Shown: positions 54,148-63,900 of the stretch, piece after piece
Layout of the letters: each line of letters starts with the position of its first letter
Numbering within the stretch: position 1 is the first letter of the stretch
Made by a program: the position numbers and the translations under genes
The notes under the pieces: generated by a model
Database searches by the model: none
What the model was told of the DNA's origin: nothing
What the model saw: the letters and a program-made list of their open reading frames with translations, nothing else
Assembly (NCBI RefSeq): GCF_000331105.1
Contig: NC_020054.1
Location: 248,001 to 312,000, forward strand
Length of the DNA stretch: 64,000 nt
Origin: Fibrella aestuarina BUZ 2
GTDB taxonomy: Bacteria; Bacteroidota; Bacteroidia; Cytophagales; Spirosomataceae
Direction: 5' to 3'

Positions 54148-54228
54148 AGAAAGGAAAAAAGATAACGGTCAGTTGCCGACGGTATTGTCTGGTATTGACA
54201 ACCCCGCCAGACAGCGAATCAGCTCAAT

Positions 54229-54744
54229 TTACCGAACCGCTGTCTGGAAAAAATAGCGCTTCAGCCAGGTTGACTGAGCGGGCACTTGCCATTGCGACAG
54301 GTAGTCGGCCTTGGTTTTGATCAGAGTGTTGAACACCGGCGTGTCAGGCGTGAGTGTCCCATCGGCTACGGCAGCTTTGATCGCGGGCAGGGGGAGTGCC
54401 TGTACCGACCCATCGGCCGCCAGGTACGTTGCCGAGCGGTCCATGAAGTCGACAGGCTCACCGTCGCGGCTCAACTGCTGGCCAATGGCCTGCACGGTAT
54501 GCACCGATGAATCGATGGAACAACCACTGGGCAAACCGGCTCCTTCATCGACAGCCAGCAGCAAAAACCGGTTGTTGACCACCTGTGCCGAAGCCAGCAG
54601 CGGATGGCCGTGGGCAGCCCACGACTCCAGGGCGGGCCGGATCGCCGTTTCGATGGCCGATGCCTCAGCCGTCGTCAGAGCGCGGCTGGCCTGATACACC
54701 CAAAGCCGGGCGCCGGGCGTGATTTGATCGAATGAGATGAACAT
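54229..54744 (-). CDS. Conserved protein of unknown function
   Basis: A 171-residue soluble protein. Homologues of this kind in Bacteroidota are sometimes labelled 'ABC transporter ATPase', but no Walker A, Walker B or signature motif is visible, so that label is not supported. Features that can be seen are MFISFDQITPGARLWVYQASRAL at the start, a central FLLLAVDEGAGLPSGCSIDSSV segment with a Cys, and SATYLAADGSVQALPL. It is followed by another orphan gene and preceded by a repeat of 16-base arms (54751-54831). Confidence 0.7.
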   Translation of the reverse strand: MFISFDQITPGARLWVYQASRALTTAEASAIETAIRPALESWAAHGHPLLASAQVVNNRFLLLAVDEGAGLPSGCSIDSSVHTVQAIGQQLSRDGEPVDFMDRSATYLAADGSVQALPLPAIKAAVADGTLTPDTPVFNTLIKTKADYLSQWQVPAQSTWLKRYFFQTAVR

Positions 54745-54750
54745 AGCAGC

Positions 54751-54831
54751 GAATGAATGATGACTAGTGGACAGTGTACACAGAGCTCATGCGTCGGCCC
54801 TTGTACCTTGTCCATTAGTCATCATTCATTC
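54751..54831. repeat. Inverted repeat, 16-bp arms
   Basis: GAATGAATGATGACTA (54751-54766) is exactly complementary to 54816-54831. Inner bases GTGGACA and TTGTCCA also pair loosely. The arms contain ATGAATGA-type words like the repeat at 13567. It lies between two minus-strand genes and could form a terminator-like hairpin. Confidence 0.65.
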
Positions 54832-54832
54832 C

Positions 54833-55636
54833 TTACAACCCCTGCCCCTGGGCGATGAGTTCCGAAATGTCGTAGACCCGAACACTGTCTTCGCGGTTCT
54901 GATTTTTGACCCCGTCGCTCATCATCGTCATGCAGAACGGGCAGGCGACGGCGATGGTATCGGCCCCCGTGGCGAGGGCTTCCTGGGTACGTTCGACGTT
55001 GACGTCTTTCTTGCCGGGTTCGGGCTCTTTAAAGTATTGTGCGCCACCGGCTCCGCAACACAGACCGTTGGCTTTCACCCGCTTCATTTCGACCAGATCG
55101 GCATCGAGCGCAGCCAGCACGTCGCGGGGCGCTTCGTAGACCTTGTTGGCCCGGCCCAGGTAGCACGAATCGTGGAAGGTAATCTTGCGGCCTTTGAATG
55201 ACTGGCCCCCTTCGATCTTTACCCGGCCTTCGTTGATCAGCTGCTGCAAAAATTGCGAGTGGTGAATCACTTCGTAGGTACCGCCCAGATCGGGATACTC
55301 GTTTTTCAGGGTGTTGAAGCAGTGCGGGCAGGCCGTCACGATCTTCTTCACGTTGTAGCCGTTCAGCACCTGAATGTTGCTCACGGCCTGCATCTGAAAC
55401 AAAAACTCATTACCGGCCCGGCGGGCGGGGTCACCCGTGCAGGCCTCTTCAGGACCCAGCACGGCGAACTTGATGCCCACGTGGTTCAGGATGCGCACAA
55501 AAGCGAGCGTCACGCGTTTGTAGCGGTCATCAAAAGAGCCGGCGCAGCCAACCCAGAACAAAATTTCGGGCTCCTCACCAGCGGCCATCATGTCGGCCAT
55601 AGTGGGCACCGAGAAAACTCTTTCAGCAGTATCCAT
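54833..55636 (-). CDS. CCG-domain Fe-S oxidoreductase subunit
   Basis: A 267-residue soluble protein with two CCG (cysteine-rich) domains: FWVGCAGSFDDRYKR with ACTGDPARR and TACPHCFNTLKNEYP in the first half, and FHDSCYLGR with GLCCGAGGAQYF and ACPFCMTMM in the second. Relatives (HdrB, GlpC, LldE type) hold Fe-S clusters or bind heterodisulfide and partner with a 4Fe-4S ferredoxin-like subunit. That partner is probably the gene at 57016-58419, although a glycosyltransferase-like gene lies between. It likely feeds electrons to or from quinones at the membrane (inference). Confidence 0.88.
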   Translation of the reverse strand: MDTAERVFSVPTMADMMAAGEEPEILFWVGCAGSFDDRYKRVTLAFVRILNHVGIKFAVLGPEEACTGDPARRAGNEFLFQMQAVSNIQVLNGYNVKKIVTACPHCFNTLKNEYPDLGGTYEVIHHSQFLQQLINEGRVKIEGGQSFKGRKITFHDSCYLGRANKVYEAPRDVLAALDADLVEMKRVKANGLCCGAGGAQYFKEPEPGKKDVNVERTQEALATGADTIAVACPFCMTMMSDGVKNQNREDSVRVYDISELIAQGQGL

Positions 55637-55650
55637 ATCAATTCGTCCAA

Positions 55651-56922
55651 TTACGTCAAAACAGCCCGTCGCCGGGGGATTTGTCGCTTTGTGACCAGTT
55701 GTTGGAAGGCTTTTCTGACGAAATAGGCGACGCTTATCAGCATAACTAAGCCCAGGCAGTATTCGGTAACGTTCAGGGGTGTGCGGATGAGCTCGACGCG
55801 CGTGTAGATGGGTTCATTGAGCGACCACCACAGGGTAGGATGAATGGCCGATGCCGCCGACAGAATTAGTAGCATCACCACGTCGCGCCGCTGCTGCCAG
55901 TCGATTACCAGCAGCACGAGCGGCAGCAGGATGATATAGGCGTAATTGCCGAATGAGCTTTTATGCACCAGCATCAACGAGCCATACACAACCACCCATA
56001 CCATGGGCAACGCCCGTTCGTAGGACGCCGACGCCTGCCGGGCTTTCCAACCGGCAAAGCCGCTGATCAGCAGCATGGCAACCAGCCCGATGGCGCTTAC
56101 TTGACCGGCATACGCCATAAAATCGCCGATAAGGGGAGCCGCCACCGTCCAGAGGTTGGGGGCAAAGCGCATCTCGCCCATCGCCAGCGGCGTGAGCATT
56201 TTTTCGCCCGTCAGCCAAACGGTCAGCGCCAGCGCAGGTATGCCCACGGTTGCCAGCCCCAGCACGTAGCGCCAGGGCCGGGCTACCCAAGCCAGCACGG
56301 CCAGCACCACAAACAGCGTCAATGCTTTGGTGGTGAGCAGGGCAACAGCCCACCACACCCCCAGCCAGAACGCGTTACGCCAGCGGTGCCATACCAGCAC
56401 GCTACCAAGGGCAAACAACCACATCAGGATGTCTTCCTGCCCGCCCAGCACGGCGAACACCAGGGGGGCCGGTAGCATCAGGTACAGAATGGCCAGAAAC
56501 GTCGGGTTACGGGCAGGCATCGTTTGGCGAGCCAGCTGGTACGTCAGCCACCAGGCAATCCCTTCCAACACGAGCATTTGCAGCGTGATCATCCTGACGT
56601 CATGCCAGACCAGCAACGGCAAGCCGGTGAAATAACTGAACAGCGGGCTGTAGGGCGACCAGAAATCGCGGTAGACCACATCCCCCCAAAGCGCCTGCGT
56701 AGCGGCCTCGTAGAAGAGCGGCACGTCGGAGCGAGGTTCCAGCCCTAGCACCAGATAAATGCCAACAAATGGCACAATACGACAAAGAACAAAGGCACCA
56801 ACCAGCAGCCTGTACGTCTGCGGTGGTTTTAATTGACCCAGGTACGTTCTGAACCTGCCAGCGGTTAAACAACCGATGGTGGCCAGCACAACGAGGGCGA
56901 TTTTTAACAAAAGCGTATTCAT
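55651..56922 (-). CDS. GT-C-type integral membrane glycosyltransferase (DUF2029-like)
   Basis: A 423-residue protein with roughly ten membrane segments, the first at 5-22. The loop after the second segment has SDVPLFYEAATQALWGDVVYRDFWSPYSPLFSY, the acidic extracytoplasmic loop expected of GT-C enzymes that use polyprenyl-phosphate sugars. Several middle segments are typical (PAPLVFAVLGGQEDILMWLFALGS, LLTTKALTLFVVLAVLAWV). The exact sugar donor is unknown. It is inserted between two Fe-S genes with 14 bases to the CCG gene, so it is likely co-transcribed with them by position rather than function. Confidence 0.75.
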   Translation of the reverse strand: MNTLLLKIALVVLATIGCLTAGRFRTYLGQLKPPQTYRLLVGAFVLCRIVPFVGIYLVLGLEPRSDVPLFYEAATQALWGDVVYRDFWSPYSPLFSYFTGLPLLVWHDVRMITLQMLVLEGIAWWLTYQLARQTMPARNPTFLAILYLMLPAPLVFAVLGGQEDILMWLFALGSVLVWHRWRNAFWLGVWWAVALLTTKALTLFVVLAVLAWVARPWRYVLGLATVGIPALALTVWLTGEKMLTPLAMGEMRFAPNLWTVAAPLIGDFMAYAGQVSAIGLVAMLLISGFAGWKARQASASYERALPMVWVVVYGSLMLVHKSSFGNYAYIILLPLVLLVIDWQQRRDVVMLLILSAASAIHPTLWWSLNEPIYTRVELIRTPLNVTEYCLGLVMLISVAYFVRKAFQQLVTKRQIPRRRAVLT

Positions 56923-57015
56923 AAGTAGGTGATCACTGAACGGCGGTTGCCGAAAGTTACGCCTATTTTGATACGCAAGTAAGCCAAAAGGTAAGGTGAG
57001 AAATGCTAAGTCTTT

Positions 57016-58419
57016 TTACTTCGAAACCGGCTCATTGACCTGCGCGGCCCAGTTAAACCGATCGCTCGGCGAGAACTTCCAGGGGGCCATGTTATTCTCC
57101 ACGTTGCTGAACATAGCATTCCAGGAGGCGGGTGCCTGTGCATCTTCCATCACTTTAAAGCGGCGCATCTGCAAAATGATGTTCAGCGGGTTGATGTTGA
57201 CCGGGCAGGCATTGACACAGGCCTGGCAGGTCGTGCAGGCGTTAATCTCCTCGACCGTCGTATAGTCGCCCAGTAGCGATTTACCATCGTCGTAATCGGC
57301 GCCGTGCTGTTGCCGGTTGTTGATAATCTCTTCGGCTCGCCAGCGCGTATCCATCATGATCTTGCGTGGCGAGAGTTTCTTGCCCGTGATATTGGCCGGA
57401 CAGGCGGCGGTACAGCGGCCACACTGCGTGCAGGAGAACGCGCCCATGACATCGACCCACGACAGGTCAGGTACGTCTTTGGCGCCAAAGCGCCCGATGT
57501 CCGACGGCTGCTCGCCGTTTTCGTTGGGCTGACTCCCGTCGGCTTCCACCGTCTCCGGCGAGTTCGCGTCCGGCTGAATACCCAGCGCCAGCTGCACCTC
57601 TTTGGTGATACTGGGCATGTTCTTCATTTCGCCCTTCGGTTGAAGATCGGAGAAATAGACGTTGGGGAAAGCCAGGCCAATGTGCAGGTGCTTCGAGTAG
57701 GTTACGTAAGCGGCAAAGAACAGGATGCCCAAGATGTGGAACCACCAGGAGAACCGCTCGTAGGCCACCAGCGCGGTATCGCTCAGCCCCGTGAAGAGCG
57801 GTTTCAGGTACTGGCTGATCAGGAAATCGGGCACGACGCCCTTCAAATCGCCGTAGTAGCCAACGCCCCGGTCGCGCAGCACACTGTCCGACGCGTTCCA
57901 GGTCAGGAAGGCAATCATGAGCACGATCTCGAAGACCAGAATAAGCGTGGCGTCGAGGCGGGGCCAGCGCGGGCGCATCTCCTCGTGATTGTCAGCTTGC
58001 AGGCGGGGCACGCGGGTCAGGTAGCGGCGGCTCAGAAAGACCACGCAAACGGCCAGCACGCCGAAGGCCAGCACCTCGAACACGTTGATCAGGAACGGGT
58101 AGACGGGCGCGATGTAGGGCGCAAAGACCCGGTGCGTACCCAGGAGACCATCGATAATGATCTCCAGAATCTCTAGGTTGATGATCACAAACCCCAGGTA
58201 GATAACCAGGTGCATTAGTGCCACGGTGAGGTTGGTAAACATCTTTTTCTGCCCAAACGCCACCAGCAGCATCACCTGAAACCGTTCGGCCGCGTTGCCG
58301 GAGCGATCTTCGGGACGACCCAGGTTAATGGCGCTGGCAATGTATTTTACCCGCCGGGTGATGATGACGGCCGCCGCCGCCAGCGCAAGAGCAAACAGAA
58401 TTTGTTGAACGATGTGCAT
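57016..58419 (-). CDS. Membrane 4Fe-4S ferredoxin-type oxidoreductase subunit
   Basis: A 467-residue protein. The N-terminal half has five or so membrane segments (residues 5-25, 65-90, 105-130, 160-180, 225-245), with conserved His (HLVIYLGFVI, WFHILGILF) that may bind heme as in nitrate-reductase-like cytochromes. The C-terminal part has two 4Fe-4S sites, CTQCGRCTAACPANITGKK (near 335) and CTTCQACVNACPVN (near 400). It should move electrons between quinone and the soluble CCG subunit. The ATG at 58419 follows a 207-base gap. Confidence 0.88.
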   Translation of the reverse strand: MHIVQQILFALALAAAAVIITRRVKYIASAINLGRPEDRSGNAAERFQVMLLVAFGQKKMFTNLTVALMHLVIYLGFVIINLEILEIIIDGLLGTHRVFAPYIAPVYPFLINVFEVLAFGVLAVCVVFLSRRYLTRVPRLQADNHEEMRPRWPRLDATLILVFEIVLMIAFLTWNASDSVLRDRGVGYYGDLKGVVPDFLISQYLKPLFTGLSDTALVAYERFSWWFHILGILFFAAYVTYSKHLHIGLAFPNVYFSDLQPKGEMKNMPSITKEVQLALGIQPDANSPETVEADGSQPNENGEQPSDIGRFGAKDVPDLSWVDVMGAFSCTQCGRCTAACPANITGKKLSPRKIMMDTRWRAEEIINNRQQHGADYDDGKSLLGDYTTVEEINACTTCQACVNACPVNINPLNIILQMRRFKVMEDAQAPASWNAMFSNVENNMAPWKFSPSDRFNWAAQVNEPVSK

Positions 58420-58568
58420 GTAAGGATTTATAAAAGATGACTGACGATGTACAAAGTAGCGATCATTTTACAGGCTAACCAGACGACTAAACGCACTGAC
58501 CACCAACCGATAGCGACTGGCACAGCCGGAGCTAACCGTGTAGTAGAAACTTTTTTTCGGGCTTAGGG

Positions 58569-58599
58569 TTGCAAAACCTGTATCTGCCCCCTACTTTTG
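58569..58599 (+). promoter_or_regulatory. Housekeeping promoter of tRNA-Phe
   Basis: TTG (58569-58571), a 20-base gap and TACTTTTG (58592-58599), which matches the Bacteroidota consensus TTG-N19-21-TAnnTTTG. The predicted start is about 20 bases before the tRNA. Confidence 0.7.
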
Positions 58600-58626
58600 C
58601 ACCCACGTTTGACACACAGACGTCGC

Positions 58627-58699
58627 GGTGATGTAGCTCAGTTGGTAGAGCAAAGGACTGAAAATCCTTGTGTCGGCGGTTCGATTCCGTCCATCACCA
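58627..58699 (+). tRNA. tRNA-Phe (anticodon GAA)
   Basis: A 73-base cloverleaf: acceptor stem GGTGATG with CATCACC, D arm GCTCAGTTGGTAGAGC, anticodon stem AAGGA/TCCTT with loop CTGAAAA (GAA), variable loop GTGTC, and T arm GGCGG-TTCGATT-CCGTC. The discriminator is A; 3' CCA is not encoded. A terminator follows at 58724. Confidence 0.97.
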
Positions 58700-58723
58700 C
58701 CGCGCCGAGCCTCACTGCTCATG

Positions 58724-58752
58724 AAAGCCTTCCCCATCGGGAAGGCTTTTTT
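58724..58752 (+). terminator. Terminator after tRNA-Phe
   Basis: AAAGCCTTCCC with its complement around CATC, followed by a run of six T. Confidence 0.9.
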
Positions 58753-58858
58753 ATTGGCCCAACTGGCCGTTGCAGGCCACAGACCGGCAACAAAGGTTTG
58801 CGATGGAAGCGAATTACTGACACTGACTTTCATGGCGGCGAAGGTACATATTTTTTTG

Positions 58859-58893
58859 AATAGTATGCATGCATACTATTTCTGCTATATTTG
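58859..58893 (+). promoter_or_regulatory. Operator-like palindrome and -7 box upstream of the thiolase
   Basis: A perfect 22-base palindrome (58859-58880, core AGTATGCATGCATACT) ends five bases before TATATTTG (58886-58893), a match to the Bacteroidota -7 box. No -33 TTG occurs at the normal spacing, so the promoter may need an activator, or the palindrome may be a repressor site. Confidence 0.55.
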
Positions 58894-58986
58894 TGCTTAT
58901 TCCGAACTAACTTTTGTTATTACAGAAAAGACGTAACGAGCGGTCTGTCGCTACACGCGGAACGCTACGGTTACGCCTCTACGAAT

Positions 58987-60165
58987 ATGGACGCATACAT
59001 TGTTGCTGGCTATCGTAGCCCCGTTGGTAAAGCCCCGCGCGGTGGCCTTCGTCTGACCCGCCCCGACGACCTTGCGGCAGAAGTTATCAAGCATTTGCTG
59101 GCGCAGGTGCCCAACCTTGACCCCGCCCGCGTTGAAGATCTGATTGTTGGCAATGCCGTGCCGGAGGCCGAGCAGGGCATGCAGATTTCGCGCTACATCG
59201 CGCTGCTGTCACTGCCCAATAGCGTACCCGGCATGACCATCAACCGCTATTGCGGCTCGGGGCTGGAAGCCATTGCCATTGCATCGGCCAAAATCCACGC
59301 CGGGCTGGCCGACTGCATCATCGCGGGCGGCACCGAGTCGATGTCGATGGTGCCGGTGATGGGCTGGAAGACAGCGCTTAACTACAATATCGCTCAGGCG
59401 CACCCCGATTATTACATTGGCATGGGCCTGACCGCCGAGCAAGTCGCTCAGCAGTTCAACATCAGCCGCGACGCGCAAGATGAGTTTGCCCTCGAATCAC
59501 ACCAGAAAGCGCTGAAAGCACAGGCCGACGGCAAGTTTGCCGAGGAGATTGTGCCGATTAACGTGAAAGAAACGTACTTCGATGCCGATAGCGGCAAGAA
59601 GAAAACCCGCGAATGGACCGTTGCCCAGGATGAAGGGCCCCGTAAAGACACGAGCGCCGACGGACTGGCCAAACTGAAGCCGGTTTTTGCGGCGGGCGGT
59701 TCGGTAACGGCCGGTAACTCCTCACAGACGTCGGACGGTGCTGCGTTCGTGATTGTGATGTCGGAACGGCTGGTGAATGAGTTAAGCCTGAAACCGGTAG
59801 CCCGGATGATGTCGTACGCGACGGCCGGGGTGGAACCGCGCATTATGGGCATCGGACCCGTGGCGGCTATTCCCATCGCGCTGCAGAAAGCCGGTCTGAA
59901 GCAGGATGACATCGATCAGATCGAGTTGAACGAAGCCTTTGCCGCTCAGTCGCTGGCTGTTATTCAGGAACTGGGTCTCGACCGCAGCAAAATCAATCAC
60001 AACGGCGGGGCCATTGCCCTGGGCCATGCCCTCGGCTCAACCGGTGCTCGCCTGTCGGTACAGCTGCTGAACGAGATGCGCCGCCGCGACGAAAAATACG
60101 GCATGGTGTCGGCCTGCGTAGGTGGCGGGCAAGGTGTCGCTGGTATCTTCGAGCGCATCAACTAA
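58987..60165 (+). CDS. Acetyl-CoA C-acyltransferase (thiolase)
   Basis: A 392-residue thiolase. The nucleophilic C89 is in NRYCGSGLEAI, H347 in NGGAIALGHALGSTGAR and C377 in SACVGGGQG; the NEAFAAQS motif is at 315-322. It cleaves or forms 3-ketoacyl-CoA, the last step of fatty acid beta-oxidation, though an acetoacetyl-CoA role is possible. The ATG at 58987 matches the family start MDAYIVAGYRSPVGK; the frame remains open upstream for 32 codons without family similarity. It has its own upstream palindrome and a bidirectional terminator. No other fatty-acid gene is next to it. Confidence 0.95.
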   Translation: MDAYIVAGYRSPVGKAPRGGLRLTRPDDLAAEVIKHLLAQVPNLDPARVEDLIVGNAVPEAEQGMQISRYIALLSLPNSVPGMTINRYCGSGLEAIAIASAKIHAGLADCIIAGGTESMSMVPVMGWKTALNYNIAQAHPDYYIGMGLTAEQVAQQFNISRDAQDEFALESHQKALKAQADGKFAEEIVPINVKETYFDADSGKKKTREWTVAQDEGPRKDTSADGLAKLKPVFAAGGSVTAGNSSQTSDGAAFVIVMSERLVNELSLKPVARMMSYATAGVEPRIMGIGPVAAIPIALQKAGLKQDDIDQIELNEAFAAQSLAVIQELGLDRSKINHNGGAIALGHALGSTGARLSVQLLNEMRRRDEKYGMVSACVGGGQGVAGIFERIN

Positions 60166-60185
60166 CGCATACGCTTTCCAACTAG

Positions 60186-60238
60186 AAGGGCGTTTTCCGA
60201 GCAGACCACGATTGTTCTGCTCGGAAAACGCCCTTTTT
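60186..60238 (+). terminator. Bidirectional terminator between thiolase and Fet4-like gene
   Basis: Perfect 20-base arms (60186-60205 and 60216-60235) around a ten-base loop, followed by T on the plus strand. It separates two convergent genes. Confidence 0.85.
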
Positions 60239-60264
60239 ATAACGTACCTGGGGTTAAGTTCCGG

Positions 60265-60804
60265 TCAACGTGCCGGAGGCAACGTCTCGTCGGGCGATTT
60301 GACCAACCCCCGATGATCGTGTGTGTCGTCGCTTCGTAGCTTCTTGCCGGTTTCTCTGATGGCTTCTTCGACGGAGTGCGATTTTCGCAGATCACTGGCC
60401 TGTCGCGTCAGCTCGGCCATGGTGTGGTAATGTTCGCACAGAATCTGTAGCTCCTGTTCCGTGAGCTCTTCAACCGAAACGAGCCGATTGCTGGCGCCTT
60501 TGGTGGCGGCAATCAGCTCGTTTAGCTTAAGCTGAACCGCCAGCGATTCTTTATTCTGGGCTTTCTGAATGACAAAAACCATCAGGAAGGTGATGATGGT
60601 GGTCCCGGTGTTGATCACCAGCTGCCAGGTTTCGGAGTAGTGGAAAACCGGTCCTGTAACCGCCCAGATCAGTACGGTGCCCAGCGCTAACAGGAAAGCG
60701 GTTGAGCTGCCGGTGATGCGCGTAATCTTGAGCGCAAACTGATCGAACCGCTCCGACCAGCCTTGATGCGGCTTGACGTCATGGGAAAGGGTCGTGTCTG
60801 TCAT
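60265..60804 (-). CDS. Low-affinity iron permease (Fet4-like) family membrane protein
   Basis: A 179-residue protein with membrane segments at about 33-52 (TAFLLALGTVLIWAVTGPVF) and 58-77 (WQLVINTGTTIITFLMVFVIQ), followed by QNKESLAVQLKLNELIAATKGA, a signature of the family, and a helical tail. Family members are named after yeast Fet4, but transport activity of bacterial versions is not established. The ATG at 60804 starts just before the conserved part; 20 codons upstream are dropped. It converges with the thiolase. Confidence 0.85.
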   Translation of the reverse strand: MTDTTLSHDVKPHQGWSERFDQFALKITRITGSSTAFLLALGTVLIWAVTGPVFHYSETWQLVINTGTTIITFLMVFVIQKAQNKESLAVQLKLNELIAATKGASNRLVSVEELTEQELQILCEHYHTMAELTRQASDLRKSHSVEEAIRETGKKLRSDDTHDHRGLVKSPDETLPPAR

Positions 60805-60928
60805 ATCGAGTGAAGTGTTTTGCGGTGAACGTTGGCTTCTGCGTAAACGCCTTATTCGTACCAAACGGCCTGCCGAATACCATTAAAATGATTATAAATC
60901 GAGCAACGGCCCCAACCGTTCGCCAGGT

Positions 60929-60987
60929 TAAACAAGGCTACGCCACCGCTGCTGTGTTGACCAGTGGCGGTGGCGTAGCCTTGTTTA
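60929..60987 (-). terminator. Perfect 21-bp hairpin after the CusA/CzcA-type gene
   Basis: Arms at 60929-60949 and 60967-60987 are exact complements around a 17-base loop, seven bases past the stop of the heavy-metal pump gene. The T run is short (TTTAA), so it may be a terminator or an mRNA-stabilising hairpin. Confidence 0.55.
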
Positions 60988-60993
60988 CTGAGA

Positions 60994-63900
60994 TCAGGCT
61001 GTGAGGGCCTCTTCCCGCTTCGCCTGCTTTTTGCGATGCTGCCGCGTGTAGATCAGGTCGTACATAACGGGCAGGATGAGCAGCGACAGAATGGTGCTGG
61101 TGATCAGCCCGCCGATCATGACGGTGGCCAGCGGCTTTTGCGTTTCGGAACCGATGCCCGTTGAGAGGGCCGCCGGCAATAGCCCCAACGAGGCCATCAG
61201 GGCGGTCATCACGATGGGTCGCACGAGCGAAATGGCGCCTTCACGCACGGCATCGTTGATATTCATCTTATTATGCTGATTTTCCTTGAAACGTCCCAGC
61301 AGAATCACCCCGTTGAGTACCGATACACCAAATAGGCAGATAAACCCAACGCCCGCCGAGATGCTGAAGTTAATGCCCGTCAGCCACAGCGACAGGAAGC
61401 CTCCGATCAGGGCAAACGGTACGTTCAGAATGACGAGTGTGGCGTCGAGCGCCGACCCAAACGTGAAGAGCAAGATCAGGAAGATCATCACTATGGAGAT
61501 GGGCACGACCATTTCCAGCGTTTTTTCGGCGCGGGTCTGGTTTTCAAACTCACCCGCCCAGCGCATCCGGTAGCCGTCGGGCAGTTTGACCTTCTGAGCC
61601 ACGGTTTTCTGCGCTTCGGCGATGGTACTGCCCAAATCGCGGCCTCGCACCGAGAATTTGATGGCGATAAACCGGGCGCTGTTTTCGCGATACACGAACG
61701 CCGGACCCGACTGCGTGCCGATGGTGGCAATCTCTTTCAGGGGCACTTTGGCGCCCGAGCGGGTCGGCACCAGCAGGTTCTCGATCAGTTCGGGCGAGTA
61801 GCGGAACTGCTCACCGTAGCGCACCTTCACGTCGTAGCGGCGTTCGCCTTCAAAATATTGCGTCACGGTCTTGCCCCCAATCGCCGTTTCGATCACCGAC
61901 TGCGCCATCTCCGTAGGTACGTTGTACAGCGCGAGTTTCTGCGGGTCGAGCGTGATCCGGAATTCCGGCTGCCCCAGGTTGCGGAACACCCCGAGGTCTT
62001 CCACGCCGTTGATCGTCCGCATCACGTTGTAGACCTGCGTGGCTTCCTTGTCGAGTACGTTCAGGTCCTGCCCGATGATCTTGATCGCCATCGACCCTTT
62101 TACGCCCGATACGGCCTCTTCCACGTTGTCAGAAATGGGTTGCGAGAAGCCAAACGTAACACCCCGGAAACGAGCCAGTTTCTGGCGCATCTGTTCGATC
62201 AGCTCTTCTTTGCTCACCGCCTTGCCGTTGTTGCGCTCGGGCCAGTCTTCTTTCGGGTACAGGTCCACGAAGAATTCGTTGTTGAAGAAGCCCGTCGGGT
62301 CGGTACCGTCGTTGGGACGGCCCGTTTGCGAAATTACGCCGCGCACTTCGGGGAATTCGCTGAACACCGCCCGGAACTTGCGGGTGTAGGCGTAGCTTTC
62401 GTCGAGCGACACCGAATAAGGCAGGCTGGCCCGCACGTAAATCGAGCCTTCGTTCAGGCCCGGCAGAAACTCGGAACCGACCCGCGTCAGAAAGAGGAAA
62501 CCCGATACCAGCAACGCCCCCACGGCAATACCGATGATGGTTTTGGGCTTACGAATGGCCCAGTCGAGGGCGGGTGTGTACCCTTTAGTGAGCCCTTCGA
62601 CCAGCGGGTTATGCCGCTCGCGGACGTTCTTTTTCAGGAAGAGCGAACACAGTAAGGGAATGAGCGTAAGGCTCACGATCAGGGCACCAAGCAGCGCGAA
62701 GCCGATCGTCCAAGCGAGTGGACTGAAGAGTTTGCCTTCGACTTTCTGGAAGGCGAAAATGGGCAGCAGGGCCGTGATGATGATGATCTTAGCGATGAAG
62801 ATCGACTTGCCCACTTCGGTGGCCGTGCCCGCAATCCAGCTTAGCTTCGCCCGCTTGTTGAACTGCATCATCCCCATGGTTTCGGCCCGGTGCGCCAGCA
62901 TGACAAACACCCCTTCGACCATCACCACGGCCCCATCGATGATGATCCCGAAATCGAGTGCGCCGATACTGAGCAGGTTGGCCGTCATGCCCCGCGCTTT
63001 CAGGCAGACAAAGGCAAAGAGCAGCGCCAGCGGAATTACAATGGCCACGGTGAGCGTGGTGCGCCAGTCAGCCAGGAACAGCAGCAGGATGACCGTAACG
63101 AGGAAAATACCCAGAAACACGTTTTCGCCCACCGTATGCATGGTGTAGTTATTCAGCGTGGTGCGGTCGTAGAAGGTTTTGATCTTCACGTCCTTGGGCA
63201 GGATCGAATTGTTCAGCTCGTCGATCTTCTCTTTCAGGGCGGGAATTACCTCGTTGGGGTTTTCGCCTTTCCGCATCACCACGATGCACTCAACCACGTC
63301 GTCCTGCTTGTTGCGACCCACGATACCCAGCCGGGGCTGGAAGGATTCGCGCACCGTGCCCACGTCACGTACCCGGACCGGCACGCCGTTGACGTTATCG
63401 ATGATAATGCCCGCCACGTCTTCGGGTTTGGTGAGCAGGCCAATGCCCCGCACCACGAGCGACTGATTGCCTTGTTTGATCACATCGCCCCCCACGTTGA
63501 TGTTGCTCTGGTGAATGGCATCATCCACGTCGAGCGTCGTAAAGCCGTAGTTAGCTAGCAGCGTAGGGTCGAGACTTACCTCGATGGTTTTCACTTTCCC
63601 GCCGAAGCTCACCACGTCGGCAATGCCAGGAACACTCTTGATCTGCCGCTCGATCACCCAGTCCTGGATGGATTTCAGCTCGGTGATGTCTTTGGTTTTG
63701 CTTTCCAGCGTGAACCGATAAATCTCGCCCGTCGGGCCATACGGCGGCTGAATTTCAGCCTGCACGCCTTCGGGCAGATCGACGTTGGCGATGCGGTTGG
63801 CCACGTTAGTCTGTGCCGTGAAATTGTCGACGCCATCGTCGAAAATCATGGTCACGACAGATAGCCCAAACAGCGACACCGACCGCAGCGTCGTCTTGCG

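Noticed and set aside
54229..54744. Possible ABC ATPase serving the permeases
   Set aside because: Homologues are sometimes labelled ABC transporter ATPase, but no Walker A, Walker B or signature motif is visible and the protein is only 171 residues.
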